This document shows, piece by piece, positions 40,579-50,723 of a stretch of DNA of 64,000 nucleotides. Source of the DNA: Erwinia sp. (GTDB taxonomy: Bacteria; Pseudomonadota; Gammaproteobacteria; Enterobacterales; Enterobacteriaceae); NCBI GenBank assembly GCA_964016415.1, contig OZ024666.1:1531310-1595309 (forward strand), in the 5' to 3' direction. A model generated the notes under the pieces. That model ran no database searches and was not told the DNA's origin. It saw nothing but the letters and a program-made list of their open reading frames with translations. Within the stretch, counting starts at the first letter, position 1; each line of letters starts with the position of its first letter. A program made the position numbers and the translations under genes.

Positions 40579-42072
40579 TTAACCCACACTGTGTTCAAGA
40601 CTGATAGCCAGCAGCTTTTGCGCCTCAACAGCAAACTCAAGGGGTAATTCCGAAAACACATCCTTGCAGAAGCCATTAACGATCATCGAAATTGCATCGT
40701 CTTCGCTGATCCCACGCTGCAGGCAGTAGAACAACTGATCTTCACCGATACGTGAAGTGGTGGCCTCATGTTCCAGCTGAGCACTATTATTGCGTACCTC
40801 AACATACGGGAAAGTGTGCGCACCACACTCAGTACCAATCAGCATCGAATCGCACTGGGTGAAATTACGTGCGTTCACGGCTCCCGGCAGAATCTTTACC
40901 AACCCGCGATAAACATTCTGACTTTTACCAGCTGATATTCCTTTGGAGATAATGGTCGAGCTGGTATTTTTACCGATGTGAATCATTTTTGTACCCGTAT
41001 CTGCCTGCTGATGACCGTTGGTCAATGCGACAGAAAAGAACTCACCGATTGAGTTATCGCCTTTGAGTACAACACTGGGGTACTTCCAGGTGATCGCTGA
41101 ACCAGTTTCAGACTGGGTCCATGACATTTTGCTGTTTTCACCTTCACACAATGCACGTTTAGTCACAAAGTTGAGGATCCCACCAGCAGCCTCTCCACCG
41201 GAGAACCAGTTCTGAACCGTTGAGTATTTCACTTCAGCATCTTTGTGAATGATCACTTCAACTACTGCAGCATGTAACTGATAACTATCACGTACCGGCG
41301 CGGAACAGCCTTCGATGTAACTGACGTAACTGCCTTCGTCTGCAATCAGAATAGTACGTTCAAACTGACCTGTCTTTGCCGCGTTGATGCGAAAATAGGT
41401 CGATAACTCCATCGGACAGCGCACCCCTTTCGGGATATAAACGAAAGTACCATCAGAGGCCACTGCAGAGTTAAGCGCAGCAAAAAAATTATCATCAGAA
41501 GGCACAACGCTGCCGAGGTACTGACGAACCAAATCAGGATGGTCATGTATGGCTTCGCCGAAAGAGCAGAAAATGATGCCCTGTTCAGCCAGTTTCCCTC
41601 GGTAAGTGGTAGACACAGAAACTGAATCGAAAATTGCGTCTACCGCAACTTCCTGCCCCTCTCTTACCGGTACACCTAACTGATTAAAGGCCTTCTCCAC
41701 CTCTTCGGTCAGATAACTGCCTGAGGCCTCAGCTGAAACCTGTGTCGCACCGGGACCTGAAGGGCAATCTGCATCGCAGTTACCACAGGATGGCGCAGAG
41801 TAATAGCTGTAATCCTGATAATTAAGTGTTGGGTAATCCGCTTTCAGCCAGTGTGGCTCTTCCATTTTCAGCCAGGCTTCATAGGCTTTAAGACGAAACT
41901 CCAGCATCCACTCTGGTTCATTGCGTTTAGCTGAGATGGCACGAACAACCTCTTCGCTGATCCCATGCGCAAACTCTTCAGTTTCTAGCTTTGTGTAGAA
42001 ACCCTGTTTATATTTTTGCTGGTTTCCTTCCCAGATCTGTACACCATCAGTTGTTTCACTATTTCGGGACAT
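40579..42072 (-). CDS. sufB: Fe-S cluster assembly scaffold SufB
   Basis: A 497-residue protein (E. coli 495) that holds the nascent cluster in the SufBC2D complex. The cysteine-rich segment [14 protein letters not shown] lies near residue 108-121, and the key beta-helix cysteine in [19 protein letters not shown] sequence is near 407. The C-terminal hallmark [21 protein letters not shown] is complete. The ATG at 42072 lies four bases after the sufA stop. Confidence 0.95.
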   Translation of the reverse strand: MSRNSETTDGVQIWEGNQQKYKQGFYTKLETEEFAHGISEEVVRAISAKRNEPEWMLEFRLKAYEAWLKMEEPHWLKADYPTLNYQDYSYYSAPSCGNCDADCPSGPGATQVSAEASGSYLTEEVEKAFNQLGVPVREGQEVAVDAIFDSVSVSTTYRGKLAEQGIIFCSFGEAIHDHPDLVRQYLGSVVPSDDNFFAALNSAVASDGTFVYIPKGVRCPMELSTYFRINAAKTGQFERTILIADEGSYVSYIEGCSAPVRDSYQLHAAVVEVIIHKDAEVKYSTVQNWFSGGEAAGGILNFVTKRALCEGENSKMSWTQSETGSAITWKYPSVVLKGDNSIGEFFSVALTNGHQQADTGTKMIHIGKNTSSTIISKGISAGKSQNVYRGLVKILPGAVNARNFTQCDSMLIGTECGAHTFPYVEVRNNSAQLEHEATTSRIGEDQLFYCLQRGISEDDAISMIVNGFCKDVFSELPLEFAVEAQKLLAISLEHSVG

Positions 42073-42076
42073 AGAA

Positions 42077-42451
42077 TTACTCAACGCCAAAGCTCTCGCC
42101 ACAGCCACAGGCATGCTGCGCTTTAGGATTATTGAATTTAAAAATTTGATTTAAACCTTCGCGAACGTAGTCCACTTCGGTTCCATCGATAAAGGGCATT
42201 GCCTCCAGAGGCACATACAGCAATGCACCCTGATGGATAAAAACAAGATCGTCCTCGGCTGGTGCAGAGACCAGATCCATGGTGTAGCCAAAACCAGCGC
42301 ATCCCGATGTCTTCACGCCAAGTTTAAGCCCTTTCATTTCGGGCGAACCTGCCGTCAGAGTATGAATCTGTCTGGCGGCACTGTCTGTCAGTGTCAGTCC
42401 TTTCCAGATAAAGTCATCGGGTGAAAAAGATGATGTTGTTGCTGTTGGCAT
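42077..42451 (-). CDS. sufA: A-type Fe-S carrier SufA
   Basis: A 124-residue A-type carrier that moves clusters from SufBCD to target enzymes. The three ligand cysteines appear as [12 protein letters not shown] (about residue 50) and [12 protein letters not shown] at the C-terminus, the latter the expected CGC motif. It is the first gene of sufABCDSE, with GCGAGG before the ATG. The upstream region holds a possible IscR site. Confidence 0.95.
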   Translation of the reverse strand: MPTATTSSFSPDDFIWKGLTLTDSAARQIHTLTAGSPEMKGLKLGVKTSGCAGFGYTMDLVSAPAEDDLVFIHQGALLYVPLEAMPFIDGTEVDYVREGLNQIFKFNNPKAQHACGCGESFGVE

Positions 42452-42520
42452 AATTTACCTCGCGATATAGACAGCCCCGGGCCAGGCCCTCTATGTTAGT
42501 GATATTAAATATAGCTTCAA

Positions 42521-42541
42521 CCTCATGTTTTACAGGGGATT
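42521..42541 (-). promoter_or_regulatory. Candidate IscR type 2 site upstream of sufA
   Basis: On the minus strand AATCCCCTGTAAAACATGAGG fits the apo-IscR pattern CCxYAx7TRxGG with one mismatch (G for A). It lies about 70-90 bases before the sufA start, next to TATATT/TTTAATAT -10-like sequences. In E. coli apo-IscR activates suf through such a site. Confidence 0.5.
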
Positions 42542-42804
42542 AAGAATTGAAGCATTTATTGTGCGTTTTATGCGTTTTTTTATTCATTTTTTGTCGCCAC
42601 AACTTACACTAAAGCGACAAATCATAGTGAAATAAATAATTGATAATTAAAGATTACTGAAAAATATCCATCGCTATGTTACGCATTTTTTGGTTGCTGA
42701 ATTTGTTTTTTTTGTCGCCTCATCGAGAACACCAATTTTTTTCAAAGGCAGCACCGATAGATAATTAAAAGCTGATCGTAAGCATCGTGAGGTGCTATTT
42801 ATAC

Positions 42805-42822
42805 GATAATGATTATCATTAT
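42805..42822. promoter_or_regulatory. Fur box in the sufA-ydiJ gap
   Basis: GATAATGATTATCATTAT is a near-perfect Fur box. It lies 354 bases upstream of the sufA start and 150 bases after the ydiJ stop, too far for the usual position over the suf promoter. The 523-base gap (42452-42974) otherwise holds two inverted repeats: GCGCATA / TATGCGC (42861-42897, then CTTTTATT) and CGGGCACAC / GTGTGCCCG (42929-42949). No protein gene is seen. Confidence 0.78.
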
Positions 42823-42974
42823 ATTTTTAATCTGCTTCAGCTCAGTCAATAATAAAAATAGCGCATAGTTGAGTCAGACAATACGAAAAGTATGCGCCTT
42901 TTATTCAGTGGCCATTGCCCTGCATAGCCGGGCACACTCAGTGTGCCCGATGTTAACAATTAGTATGTTTTCTA

Positions 42975-45900
42975 CTACTGTTCGCCAGTGTATCCGGTAT
43001 GTTGTTGCTCACGGTGAGTGATTATTTCCAGCAGAGCCTGTAATGGATGGCGAATTCCTGTCTCTTCCATTCGTTTCACCTGACTGCGGCATGAATATCC
43101 CGTTGCCAGACAACGATGCCGCGGTAGTTTTTCCAGCGCGGTTTGCCACGAAAGAGCATAAATGCCTTGTGAGTTTTCGCGGTTTTTTTTTTCATGTCCG
43201 TAGGTGCCTGCCATCCCGCAACAACCCACGGAGATATTTTCAAGCCTGGCACCAAATCTCGCAAAAAGATTTCGCCACTGCTGGCTGGATAATGGCAACG
43301 CAGTGATTTCTGTGCAGTGGCCAAATAAGTACCAGGGTTCTCCCTCTGCAACCAGCGAAGCTGGCGAGGTCAGCTCTTCAGTAAGCCATTCATGTACCAG
43401 CTGTACATGAAAATCACCGCGTTTATCACCCAATATTTCTTTGTATTCATCTCGATAGCAAAGCACCAGCGCTGGGTCAACTCCAACCATCGGCAGTGAT
43501 AAACTGGCAATTCGGTTTAGCAATTCTGCGCTGTGCGCCGCCGTTCGTGCAAACTGGCGAAGAAAACCTTTTACATGCTGTGCTTTGCCATTGGGTACGA
43601 AGGGCAGCACAACGGGCTGATAGCCCAGATGCATAATAAGGCTAACCAAATCATCGATAAGCGGTGCCTCATAGTATGTCGTGAATGGATCCTGCACCAC
43701 CAGAACATGATGCTGCCTTTCCTTTACACTCATCGCTTCTAACTGTTCCAGTGTCAATGAACAGGCTGGCTGCTTCTTAAGTCGCTGACTCAGCGTAGGG
43801 TGCGAAAGCAGCGGTAAATCAACCATGCCCAGCGTATGCTGACTCAATTTTTGTATCAGCGGACGTCGCAGAAAAAAGTTAACTACATTCGGTGCTTTAG
43901 CCATCAATGGCGTATAGCTTTCTACACCAGCAACCAGATAATCACTGACCGGGCGTAAATAACGCGTGTGGTAAAGCTGAAGAAAGCGCGCTCTGAATGC
44001 AGGGACATCTATTTTTATCGGACACTGGGTGGAACAGGCTTTACACGCCAGACACCCTGACATTGCCTCTTTGACTTCATGAGAGAAATCATACTCACCT
44101 CGCTTCGCACGCCAGCTGTTGCCGAATCGCTGTATCATTCCCCGCATAGAAAGACTTTTGACCGCTAATGTGCTTTCCAGTTGTTTAGGGTCTACACCAC
44201 GCTCAGAAAGCAGTCTCAGCCATTCACGAGTCAGAGTGGCACGTCCCTTGGGCGAGTGCAGGCGGTTGGAGGTGATTTTCATTGAAGGGCACATCGGGCT
44301 TTTGACATCAAAATTGAAACATACGCCATTACCATTGCACTCCATCGCACCACGCCAACTCTGCCTTACCGCCACAGGAATTTGCCGATCGAAAGTTCCC
44401 CGTTTCACTTCATCAACCTGCATCATTTCTGCCGTTGAATCGACCGGAGTACAGATTTTTCCCGGATTCAGTCGATTATGAGGGTCGAACGCTGTTTTTA
44501 TTTGACGTAAGTGATGGAAAAGCGCATCACCAAAAAAAGCCGGACTATACTCAGCTCTGAAGCCCTTCCCATGCTCCCCCCACAATAACCCTCCATAGCG
44601 AGCTGTTAAACTGACTACCTGATCAGAGATTTGCTTCATTAATACTTCATGTTGTGGGTCACACATATCCAGTGCGGGTCTTACATGCAGTACCCCGGCA
44701 TCCACATGCCCGAACATACCGTAATTAAGCCCGTAACCGTCAAGAAGCGCACGAAATTCGGTAATATAGTCAGCAAGGTGCTCAGGTGGCACGCAGGTAT
44801 CCTCCACGAACGGTATGGGTTTTTTCTGCCCTTTGGCATTGCCCAATAGCCCTACTGCTTTTTTTCGCATAGCATAAATCAGTTCTATGCCCTGCAAATC
44901 GTTACAAAGCTGATAGCCAATCACACCGCCCGAACGTTGTGCCATCAAACTATCCAGCTGTCGGAACAGTGCGTCAACCTGCCCATTGATCAATACTTCA
45001 TCATCGCCGGCAAACTCAACAATATTCAATCCCAGCATCTCTTGTCCGACAACATCGGTAATCAGTGAGGCAACCGAATGCCATACGATATCTTCGCGGG
45101 CCAGATTGAGTACTTTTGAATCTATCGTTTCCACCGACAATGCAGCAGCTTTGACCAGTACAGGTGCACTTCGCAGTGCAGAATCGAAGCTTTCATATTT
45201 GATATTAACCAGACGCCGGACTTGCGGAATCGGCGTAATATCGAGGCGGGCCTCAGTGATAAAGGCAAGAGTACCTTCTGAACCACATAACAGCCGGGTT
45301 AAATCGACGGACTGCAGATCATCACTGACAGCATGTTTAAGGTCATAACCAGTCAAAAAACGATTTAGTTCAGGAAATTTTTCCAGCACTAATGCACGCT
45401 CATCACGACATACGGCGAGTACTGTTCGATAGATATTGCCGACGATAGTGTTTTCCCCGGCTTGTTTCTCAGCGTAATCCACGGTCACTGGCGCTGTATC
45501 GAGAATTGTTCCTCCCAGTAACACCGCTTTAAGTCCCAAGACATGATCAGAAGTTTTGCCATAGACCATTGAACCCTGACCAGAAGCATCGGTGTTGATC
45601 ATCCCGCCGAGCGTTGCCCGATTACTGGTGGAAAGTTCGGGAGAGAAAAAATAGCCATAAGGTTTAAGCGCTGCGTTTAGCTGATCTTTAACGACTCCGG
45701 CTTCAACGCGTACCCACCCTTCCTGCGGATTGATTTCCAGAATCTGGTTCATGTAGCGCGACATATCAACAATGATGCCATGATTTAAAGACTGGCCATT
45801 GGTTCCGGTACCTCCACCGCGAGGCGTAAAATTCAGTGCACGGAACCGCTCATCATCAGCAACACGAGCTATCAAACCAACGTCATCCCCGCAACGAGGA

Positions 45901-46070
45901 AACAGCGCTGCTGCGGGCAGCGTCTGATAGATACTGTTATCCGTTGCCAGCGTGAGGCGATCACCGTAGCGTGTCGTAATATCTCCGCGAAAACCTGTTT
46001 TTTTTAAGGCATCAATAAAGTCAGTGACGACAGGCGACAAGCTAGCTGCCGCAGTAAGTTGTGGGATCAT
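42975..46070 (-). CDS. ydiJ: FAD/4Fe-4S oxidoreductase YdiJ (D-2-hydroxyglutarate dehydrogenase family)
   Basis: A 1031-residue protein. The N-terminal FAD-binding oxidase domain (about 50-290) has FTPRGGGTGTNGQSLN and STSNRATLGGMINTDASGQG, and an FAD-linked C-domain follows to about 560. A ferredoxin-type segment CLACKACSTQCPIKIDVPAF lies near 680, then a cysteine-rich CCG domain (NISVGCCGMAGTYGHE, about 945). E. coli YdiJ has been described as oxidising D-2-hydroxyglutarate; I rely on memory for that. It is divergent from ydiK. Intact. Confidence 0.88.
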   Translation of the reverse strand: MIPQLTAAASLSPVVTDFIDALKKTGFRGDITTRYGDRLTLATDNSIYQTLPAAALFPRCGDDVGLIARVADDERFRALNFTPRGGGTGTNGQSLNHGIIVDMSRYMNQILEINPQEGWVRVEAGVVKDQLNAALKPYGYFFSPELSTSNRATLGGMINTDASGQGSMVYGKTSDHVLGLKAVLLGGTILDTAPVTVDYAEKQAGENTIVGNIYRTVLAVCRDERALVLEKFPELNRFLTGYDLKHAVSDDLQSVDLTRLLCGSEGTLAFITEARLDITPIPQVRRLVNIKYESFDSALRSAPVLVKAAALSVETIDSKVLNLAREDIVWHSVASLITDVVGQEMLGLNIVEFAGDDEVLINGQVDALFRQLDSLMAQRSGGVIGYQLCNDLQGIELIYAMRKKAVGLLGNAKGQKKPIPFVEDTCVPPEHLADYITEFRALLDGYGLNYGMFGHVDAGVLHVRPALDMCDPQHEVLMKQISDQVVSLTARYGGLLWGEHGKGFRAEYSPAFFGDALFHHLRQIKTAFDPHNRLNPGKICTPVDSTAEMMQVDEVKRGTFDRQIPVAVRQSWRGAMECNGNGVCFNFDVKSPMCPSMKITSNRLHSPKGRATLTREWLRLLSERGVDPKQLESTLAVKSLSMRGMIQRFGNSWRAKRGEYDFSHEVKEAMSGCLACKACSTQCPIKIDVPAFRARFLQLYHTRYLRPVSDYLVAGVESYTPLMAKAPNVVNFFLRRPLIQKLSQHTLGMVDLPLLSHPTLSQRLKKQPACSLTLEQLEAMSVKERQHHVLVVQDPFTTYYEAPLIDDLVSLIMHLGYQPVVLPFVPNGKAQHVKGFLRQFARTAAHSAELLNRIASLSLPMVGVDPALVLCYRDEYKEILGDKRGDFHVQLVHEWLTEELTSPASLVAEGEPWYLFGHCTEITALPLSSQQWRNLFARFGARLENISVGCCGMAGTYGHEKKNRENSQGIYALSWQTALEKLPRHRCLATGYSCRSQVKRMEETGIRHPLQALLEIITHREQQHTGYTGEQ

Positions 46071-46275
46071 AACCAGTAAACCAGATCAAATTGAGCAAAT
46101 ATAATTACAGGCGTTGTATCATATTTTCTGATGGCCTGTCGCTATTTCACATCAGGCCTTTATAAAAGAATAACGTGCTGTTTGATCGATAAATGCGTTT
46201 AATAACGAGGTTGTGAGTTTACTGCAGAACCAATGTATTGGTATCTGTCGTTCCAATCCACGAGGTTATTGTTCA

Positions 46276-47394
46276 ATGATGAATCAACTACAAAAGCGCT
46301 GGGATTTGCCACAGATAGTATTTTCTCTGATGTTCCTTTCACTGATGCTCATCGCCTGCTTCTGGGTGGTACAACCTTTTATTCTCGGTTTTGCGTGGGC
46401 CAGCATGGTCGTTATCGCCACCTGGCCTTTGATGCTCAGAATCCAGCGTTATCTGGGTGGCAAACGCCTGCCAGCCGTCATCGTTATGGCGGTATTATTA
46501 GTCCTGCTGTTCATCATTCCGGTTGCTCTGCTGGTTAGTGGATTAATCGACAACAGCGCCCCTCTCATCGCATGGGCCACATCGGGAAACATTCACCTCC
46601 CTGAATTACTGTGGCTCAATGATCTGCCGTTAGTCGGTAATAAGCTCTATCAAGGTTGGAAAACACTGCTGGACAGCGGCGGAAGCGCACTGGTTGCCCG
46701 ACTGCAGCCCTATATCGGCAAAACCAGTATTTTTCTGTTTGCCCAGGCCGGGCATTTTGGTCGCTTTATGCTACACTTCGCACTGATGCTGTTGTTTAGT
46801 ATTCTGCTTTACTGGCGTGGTGAACAGGTTGGCAATGGTATTCGTCATTTTGCCTTTCGTCTGGCTTCTCAGCGGGGTGATGCGGCAGTGCTGCTGGCGG
46901 GTCAGGCGGTTAGGGCTGTTGCGCTCGGCGTGGTAGTCACCGCATTAGTGCAAGCTGTGCTGGGTGGAATTGGTCTGGCAGTGACGGGGATTCCTTATGC
47001 AACTATCTTAACGGTACTGATGTTTCTCTCCTGTCTGGTACAATTAGGCCCCTTAGTGGTCCTGGTTCCGGCAATCATCTGGCTCTACTGGAGTGGTGAT
47101 TCTACCTGGGGTACAGTGCTGCTGGTGTGGAGTTGTGTTGTCGGACTTCTGGATAATGTACTCAGACCCGTGCTGATTCGCATGGGAGCTGATTTACCAC
47201 TGTTACTGATTCTGTCGGGCGTCATAGGCGGTCTCGTCGCCTTTGGTATGATAGGATTATTTATTGGTCCTGTGGTGCTTGCAGTCTCATTTCGTTTGTT
47301 ATCCGTTTGGATTCATGAAGTCCCTGCACCCGGTGATGACGTTGAAAACGAGCTGGCAGAAATTGCTGATGAAGCCGAAGTTAACAGCCATTAG
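46276..47394 (+). CDS. ydiK: AI-2E-family inner-membrane transporter YdiK
   Basis: A 372-residue protein with about eight hydrophobic segments, very close to E. coli YdiK (370). Shared stretches include VQPFILGFAWASMVVIATWP near residue 38 and LLYWRGEQVGNGIRHFA near 180. It belongs to the AI-2E (YdgG/TqsA-like) family of putative exporters; the substrate is unknown. ATG at 46276 (or 46279) matches the family start, with GAGG ten bases upstream. The frame stays open 21 codons further up to 46213 and that part encodes a cysteine-rich motif, described separately. Confidence 0.88.
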   Translation: MMNQLQKRWDLPQIVFSLMFLSLMLIACFWVVQPFILGFAWASMVVIATWPLMLRIQRYLGGKRLPAVIVMAVLLVLLFIIPVALLVSGLIDNSAPLIAWATSGNIHLPELLWLNDLPLVGNKLYQGWKTLLDSGGSALVARLQPYIGKTSIFLFAQAGHFGRFMLHFALMLLFSILLYWRGEQVGNGIRHFAFRLASQRGDAAVLLAGQAVRAVALGVVVTALVQAVLGGIGLAVTGIPYATILTVLMFLSCLVQLGPLVVLVPAIIWLYWSGDSTWGTVLLVWSCVVGLLDNVLRPVLIRMGADLPLLLILSGVIGGLVAFGMIGLFIGPVVLAVSFRLLSVWIHEVPAPGDDVENELAEIADEAEVNSH

Positions 47395-47418
47395 AGGGTT
47401 GTGACTACTTAATCAGAA

Positions 47419-47442
47419 ACGCCGCTCTCGCGTGAGCGGCGT
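47419..47442. terminator. Hairpin between ydiK and selO
   Basis: ACGCCGCTC / GAGCGGCGT, nine base pairs with a six-base loop, lies between convergent ydiK and selO stops. The gap is only 96 bases and does not contain the RprA small RNA that follows ydiK in E. coli. Confidence 0.55.
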
Positions 47443-47490
47443 AGACTATCCACCACGGGAAAGCGTTGTTCCAGTATCTGGCAGCGGAGG

Positions 47491-48924
47491 CTAACTTGAG
47501 CAACTCAGGGGTAAATTGCGACCCCATGCAGGGGGGAGCTGAACAAAGATTTCATCATGATCTTCAAATGGGGTATTTAACGCCTGATGAAGCCGTTGTA
47601 ATACCGATACATCATCCTGTTCCGCCGACATAATAGCTTGTTGCGCCAGGTAAGTACGCAGCACCAGTGAGGGATTGTGTTGCCGCATTCTGCTTCTTCG
47701 TTCAACATCATCCACGGTTTCCCGTTGCAGCCGCTTTCGATAAATCTGATACCAATCATCAAATGCACTGCGGTCAATAAACTGATCACGCAATATGCTC
47801 TGTTGCTGATGTTGTTCTGTCTCACACAACATCCTGAACAGACGGGTATAATCAGTTTGCTCACGATGCATCAGCGCGAGTAACTGAGTCAAAATTTGGT
47901 TATCTTCCTGATGAGATTCCCCGAACCCGAGCTTAGCCCTCATACAAACGCCCCAGTGACGCATCAACTCAGGTTCATATTCATCCAGCGCCTGATGCAA
48001 CTGTTCATCTTTTATCAAACCGGAAAGTGCCTGTGCCAGACAGTGCAGGTTCCACAACGCAATTTGTGGTTGGCGGTCAAAACGATAACGTCCATGATAA
48101 TCTGAATGGTTAGCGCTAAAGTCGCTCTGATAGCCATCAATGAAGGCGTAAGGCCCATAATCAAGCGTGATACCCAGAATAGACATATTATCGGTATTCA
48201 TCACTCCATGACAAAACCCTGTGCTTTGCCAGCAGGCAATCAGGCGCGCGGTACGTCTCACCACATCAGTAAACCAGAGTCGATACTGTTCTGCTTCAGT
48301 AGCTAATTCTGGCCAAAGTTGCTCAATGACGTAGTCAGCCAACTGCTTGACTTTTTCTGGTGCTCTCTGGTGGTAATAGTGCTCAAAATGCCCAAACCTC
48401 ACATGACTTCCGGCAACACGTAGCAGCATAGCCCCGCGCTCAGTTGACTCACGTTCTATCGGTTCTTCACTGGTGATAATACTCAACGCCCGGGTTGTCG
48501 GAATACCGAGATGGTAGAGCGCTTCAGAAGCCAGAAACTCCCTGATGACAGATCGTAATACTGCCCGTCCATCACCCTGCCGCGAATAAACTGTCTTTCC
48601 TGCACCTTTGAGATGCCACTCCACACGTCGTCCATCGGCAAGAGACTGCTCTCCCAGCAGCATTCCTCGCCCGTCCCCGAGTTGCCCGGCCCATACACCA
48701 AATTGATGACCACTGTAAGCCTGTGCCAACGGTTTCATGCCCGGTAATATCCGTTCACCAGCGCAGGCTTGTAACACACCAGTATTGTGCGGGAAATCGT
48801 CTATATTCAGTTCCCTGGCTAAACATTCGCTGTAATGCAATAAGCGTGCACCCTTTAATGGTACGGGTAGCGAGGGGTGATAAAAACCCTCGAGTTTATC
48901 AGCCCAGAAACTGTCAAAATGCAT
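47491..48924 (-). CDS. selO: Protein adenylyltransferase SelO (YdiU)
   Basis: A 477-residue pseudokinase-fold enzyme that transfers AMP to Ser/Thr/Tyr of target proteins and is tied to redox stress. The family glycine-rich [15 protein letters not shown] lies near residue 70-85, [22 protein letters not shown] near 155-175, the catalytic-region [12 protein letters not shown] near 240 and [11 protein letters not shown] near 254. The C-terminal CSS carries Cys where some homologues have selenocysteine. It is complete and convergent with ydiK. Confidence 0.93.
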   Translation of the reverse strand: MHFDSFWADKLEGFYHPSLPVPLKGARLLHYSECLARELNIDDFPHNTGVLQACAGERILPGMKPLAQAYSGHQFGVWAGQLGDGRGMLLGEQSLADGRRVEWHLKGAGKTVYSRQGDGRAVLRSVIREFLASEALYHLGIPTTRALSIITSEEPIERESTERGAMLLRVAGSHVRFGHFEHYYHQRAPEKVKQLADYVIEQLWPELATEAEQYRLWFTDVVRRTARLIACWQSTGFCHGVMNTDNMSILGITLDYGPYAFIDGYQSDFSANHSDYHGRYRFDRQPQIALWNLHCLAQALSGLIKDEQLHQALDEYEPELMRHWGVCMRAKLGFGESHQEDNQILTQLLALMHREQTDYTRLFRMLCETEQHQQQSILRDQFIDRSAFDDWYQIYRKRLQRETVDDVERRSRMRQHNPSLVLRTYLAQQAIMSAEQDDVSVLQRLHQALNTPFEDHDEIFVQLPPAWGRNLPLSCSS

Positions 48925-49024
48925 ACTTGCCTCATAATTTCATAACTATAGAAATTTGTTATGTTATATATTCCTTTACATAAAATCGACAAATGAAAAC
49001 CACTGATTCAAAGAAACATAAATG

Positions 49025-49764
49025 TTATCTGACTGATTGTAAAAATACCTCAGGTAATTGAGTCAGTTTCCCCAGCATTGTCTCATTGACTGAGGTGAAT
49101 AGATTCCCGGTTAGTCCATCAACATCAAAATGATATGCCTGCCTGAACATTTTCATATCATCAATACCAGGTAATATTACTTGCTGACAATAAGGACGGA
49201 TATGATAAAAAACGGTATTAATAAATGAAGGTGATACATTTCTCATCATTGTTTGCTGAATAAAACCTTTATCTATTTTTATTCGGGAAAATAAGCCATC
49301 AAATACCGCTTTAGATGATGCTTTACCCGCGCCATAGTTTCTCAGATTCAATACGAAATGTTGATGGAGAAATGCCAGTTGAGGATTACTCTCTCCCTGA
49401 CTCAGACCGGGAAAAGATTCGTCCAGTTCAAGCTCAAGATAAGGTAATTCACTAAATTTACTCATCAGCAGCTCATTGCCTGCCAGTATATCAGCAGTCT
49501 GGGCATCAATACTCATCACGATGGCTACATCTTGTTTAGAAAAAAAATCATGGTTATTTTAACGCATGTTATTTCATCCTGCAATAATCTTGACCTTTGT
49601 ACCATTGAAAGCTGAGGTAAAAGAATATCCTGAGGAATGACAACATTCGCTGATAAATGGCTGAAGCAGGTTTTCAGCTCAATGGCTGTCAGGTTACCAT
49701 TAAACCGATAGACCGGGTAAAAGACCCGATGAGAGTTATAATCCGCATCCAGATGGATTTTCAT
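49025..49764 (-). pseudogene. ydiV: Anti-FlhDC factor YdiV (degenerate EAL), frameshifted in a T8 run
   Basis: ATG at 49764 opens MKIHLDADYNSHRVFYPVYR, matching the YdiV N-terminus, and runs to a run of eight T (49540-49547 on the plus strand as A8). There the frame leads to a stop soon after. One extra T would join it to the second frame (FFSKQDVAIVMSIDAQ...), which continues with the YdiV hallmark GAGKASSKAVFDGLFSRIKID to 49025. The full length would be about 247 residues, close to E. coli YdiV (237), which binds FlhD and blocks flagellar gene activation. The gene lies between selO and nlpC as in E. coli. It is broken unless slippage restores the frame. Confidence 0.88.
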
Positions 49765-50071
49765 TATATTTTCCATAATAGGAATAATCATCTTTATATT
49801 CTGCTCATTGTCGACGTTCCCTGACATGAACAGAATAATCCCTGGCAACCAACAGCATTTAGTTAAAATGTCTGTAGTGCCTATACGTATCATTTTCTTT
49901 GAGTAAAATACGTTATTTATTCAGAGGAAAATTATTTACTATCATTACAGCAATTAATTTTCTTTTTTGATAGTTACGCAGAAAAAGGCGGTACAGCACC
50001 CCGGAAGCATAAGGTTAACTTACAGTTAATTTTACTGAAATACAAATTTTTCATTTCATTAACACACTTAA

Positions 50072-50530
50072 TCATAGTCGCCTGGCTTGCCAGAATGCCC
50101 GCCGCCAGTAGCTGTTATCAAGAGAAGAACGGATCACGCCTTTACTGGTAGATGCATGAATGAACTGTTTATTGTCAGCATAAATTCCTACATGCAACCC
50201 ACTACCCTGACTGCCTGTTTTGAAGAAAACCAGGTCACCGGGCAATAAATCATCCCTGCTTATCCGGCTACCAAGCACAGTTTGTTCCTCAGTTGTACGT
50301 GGCAATTGCCGGTCAAAACGTTCACGAAATGTCAGATAGACAAATCCGGAACAATCGATACCCGCCTTACTCAGGCCTCCATAGCGGTAAGGTGTACCAT
50401 GCCAGTGGCGAAGCTGATCATTGAGCGTTCTGACTACACGCGTAGAATCAGATAACTCTCCATCAGGTGGAGCAGGGTGATGACTGCAACCTACCAACAG
50501 CATGACGATAAACAGAAGCCCGTAACGCAT
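50072..50530 (-). CDS. nlpC: NlpC lipoprotein, NlpC/P60 peptidase
   Basis: A 152-residue lipoprotein with signal MRYGLLFIVMLLVGC (lipid Cys15). The NlpC/P60 domain has its catalytic Cys in GIDCSGFVYLTFRE (about residue 57) and His in GLHVGIYADNKQF (about 108). It is a predicted murein endopeptidase anchored in the outer membrane. The ATG at 50530 gives the correct signal; the longer frame upstream has no likeness. It follows btuD by about 190 bases, as the last gene of the btuC-E-D-nlpC group. Confidence 0.9.
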   Translation of the reverse strand: MRYGLLFIVMLLVGCSHHPAPPDGELSDSTRVVRTLNDQLRHWHGTPYRYGGLSKAGIDCSGFVYLTFRERFDRQLPRTTEEQTVLGSRISRDDLLPGDLVFFKTGSQGSGLHVGIYADNKQFIHASTSKGVIRSSLDNSYWRRAFWQARRL

Positions 50531-50723
50531 TATCCATATTCCCTGAAGATGATATTTTACTCTACCTGCTTCCCCCCTGATGAGGCAACTCATTCCCTCA
50601 ATATCCACGGACGATAGCACAAAGGGTTTCTCCTTCTGATTATCATTACACCGCATCTTTTCTAAACGTTAACACTACAAAAAAGTAATAAATTGGGGGC
50701 TGAATACTCTGAAGCAGACTATG

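Noticed and set aside
42780..42974. RyhB small RNA near the Fur box
   Set aside because: The conserved RyhB core around GCACGACATTGCTCACATTG is absent.
47395..47490. RprA small RNA after ydiK
   Set aside because: The gap is only 96 bases, filled by a terminator-like hairpin, and has no RprA-like sequence.
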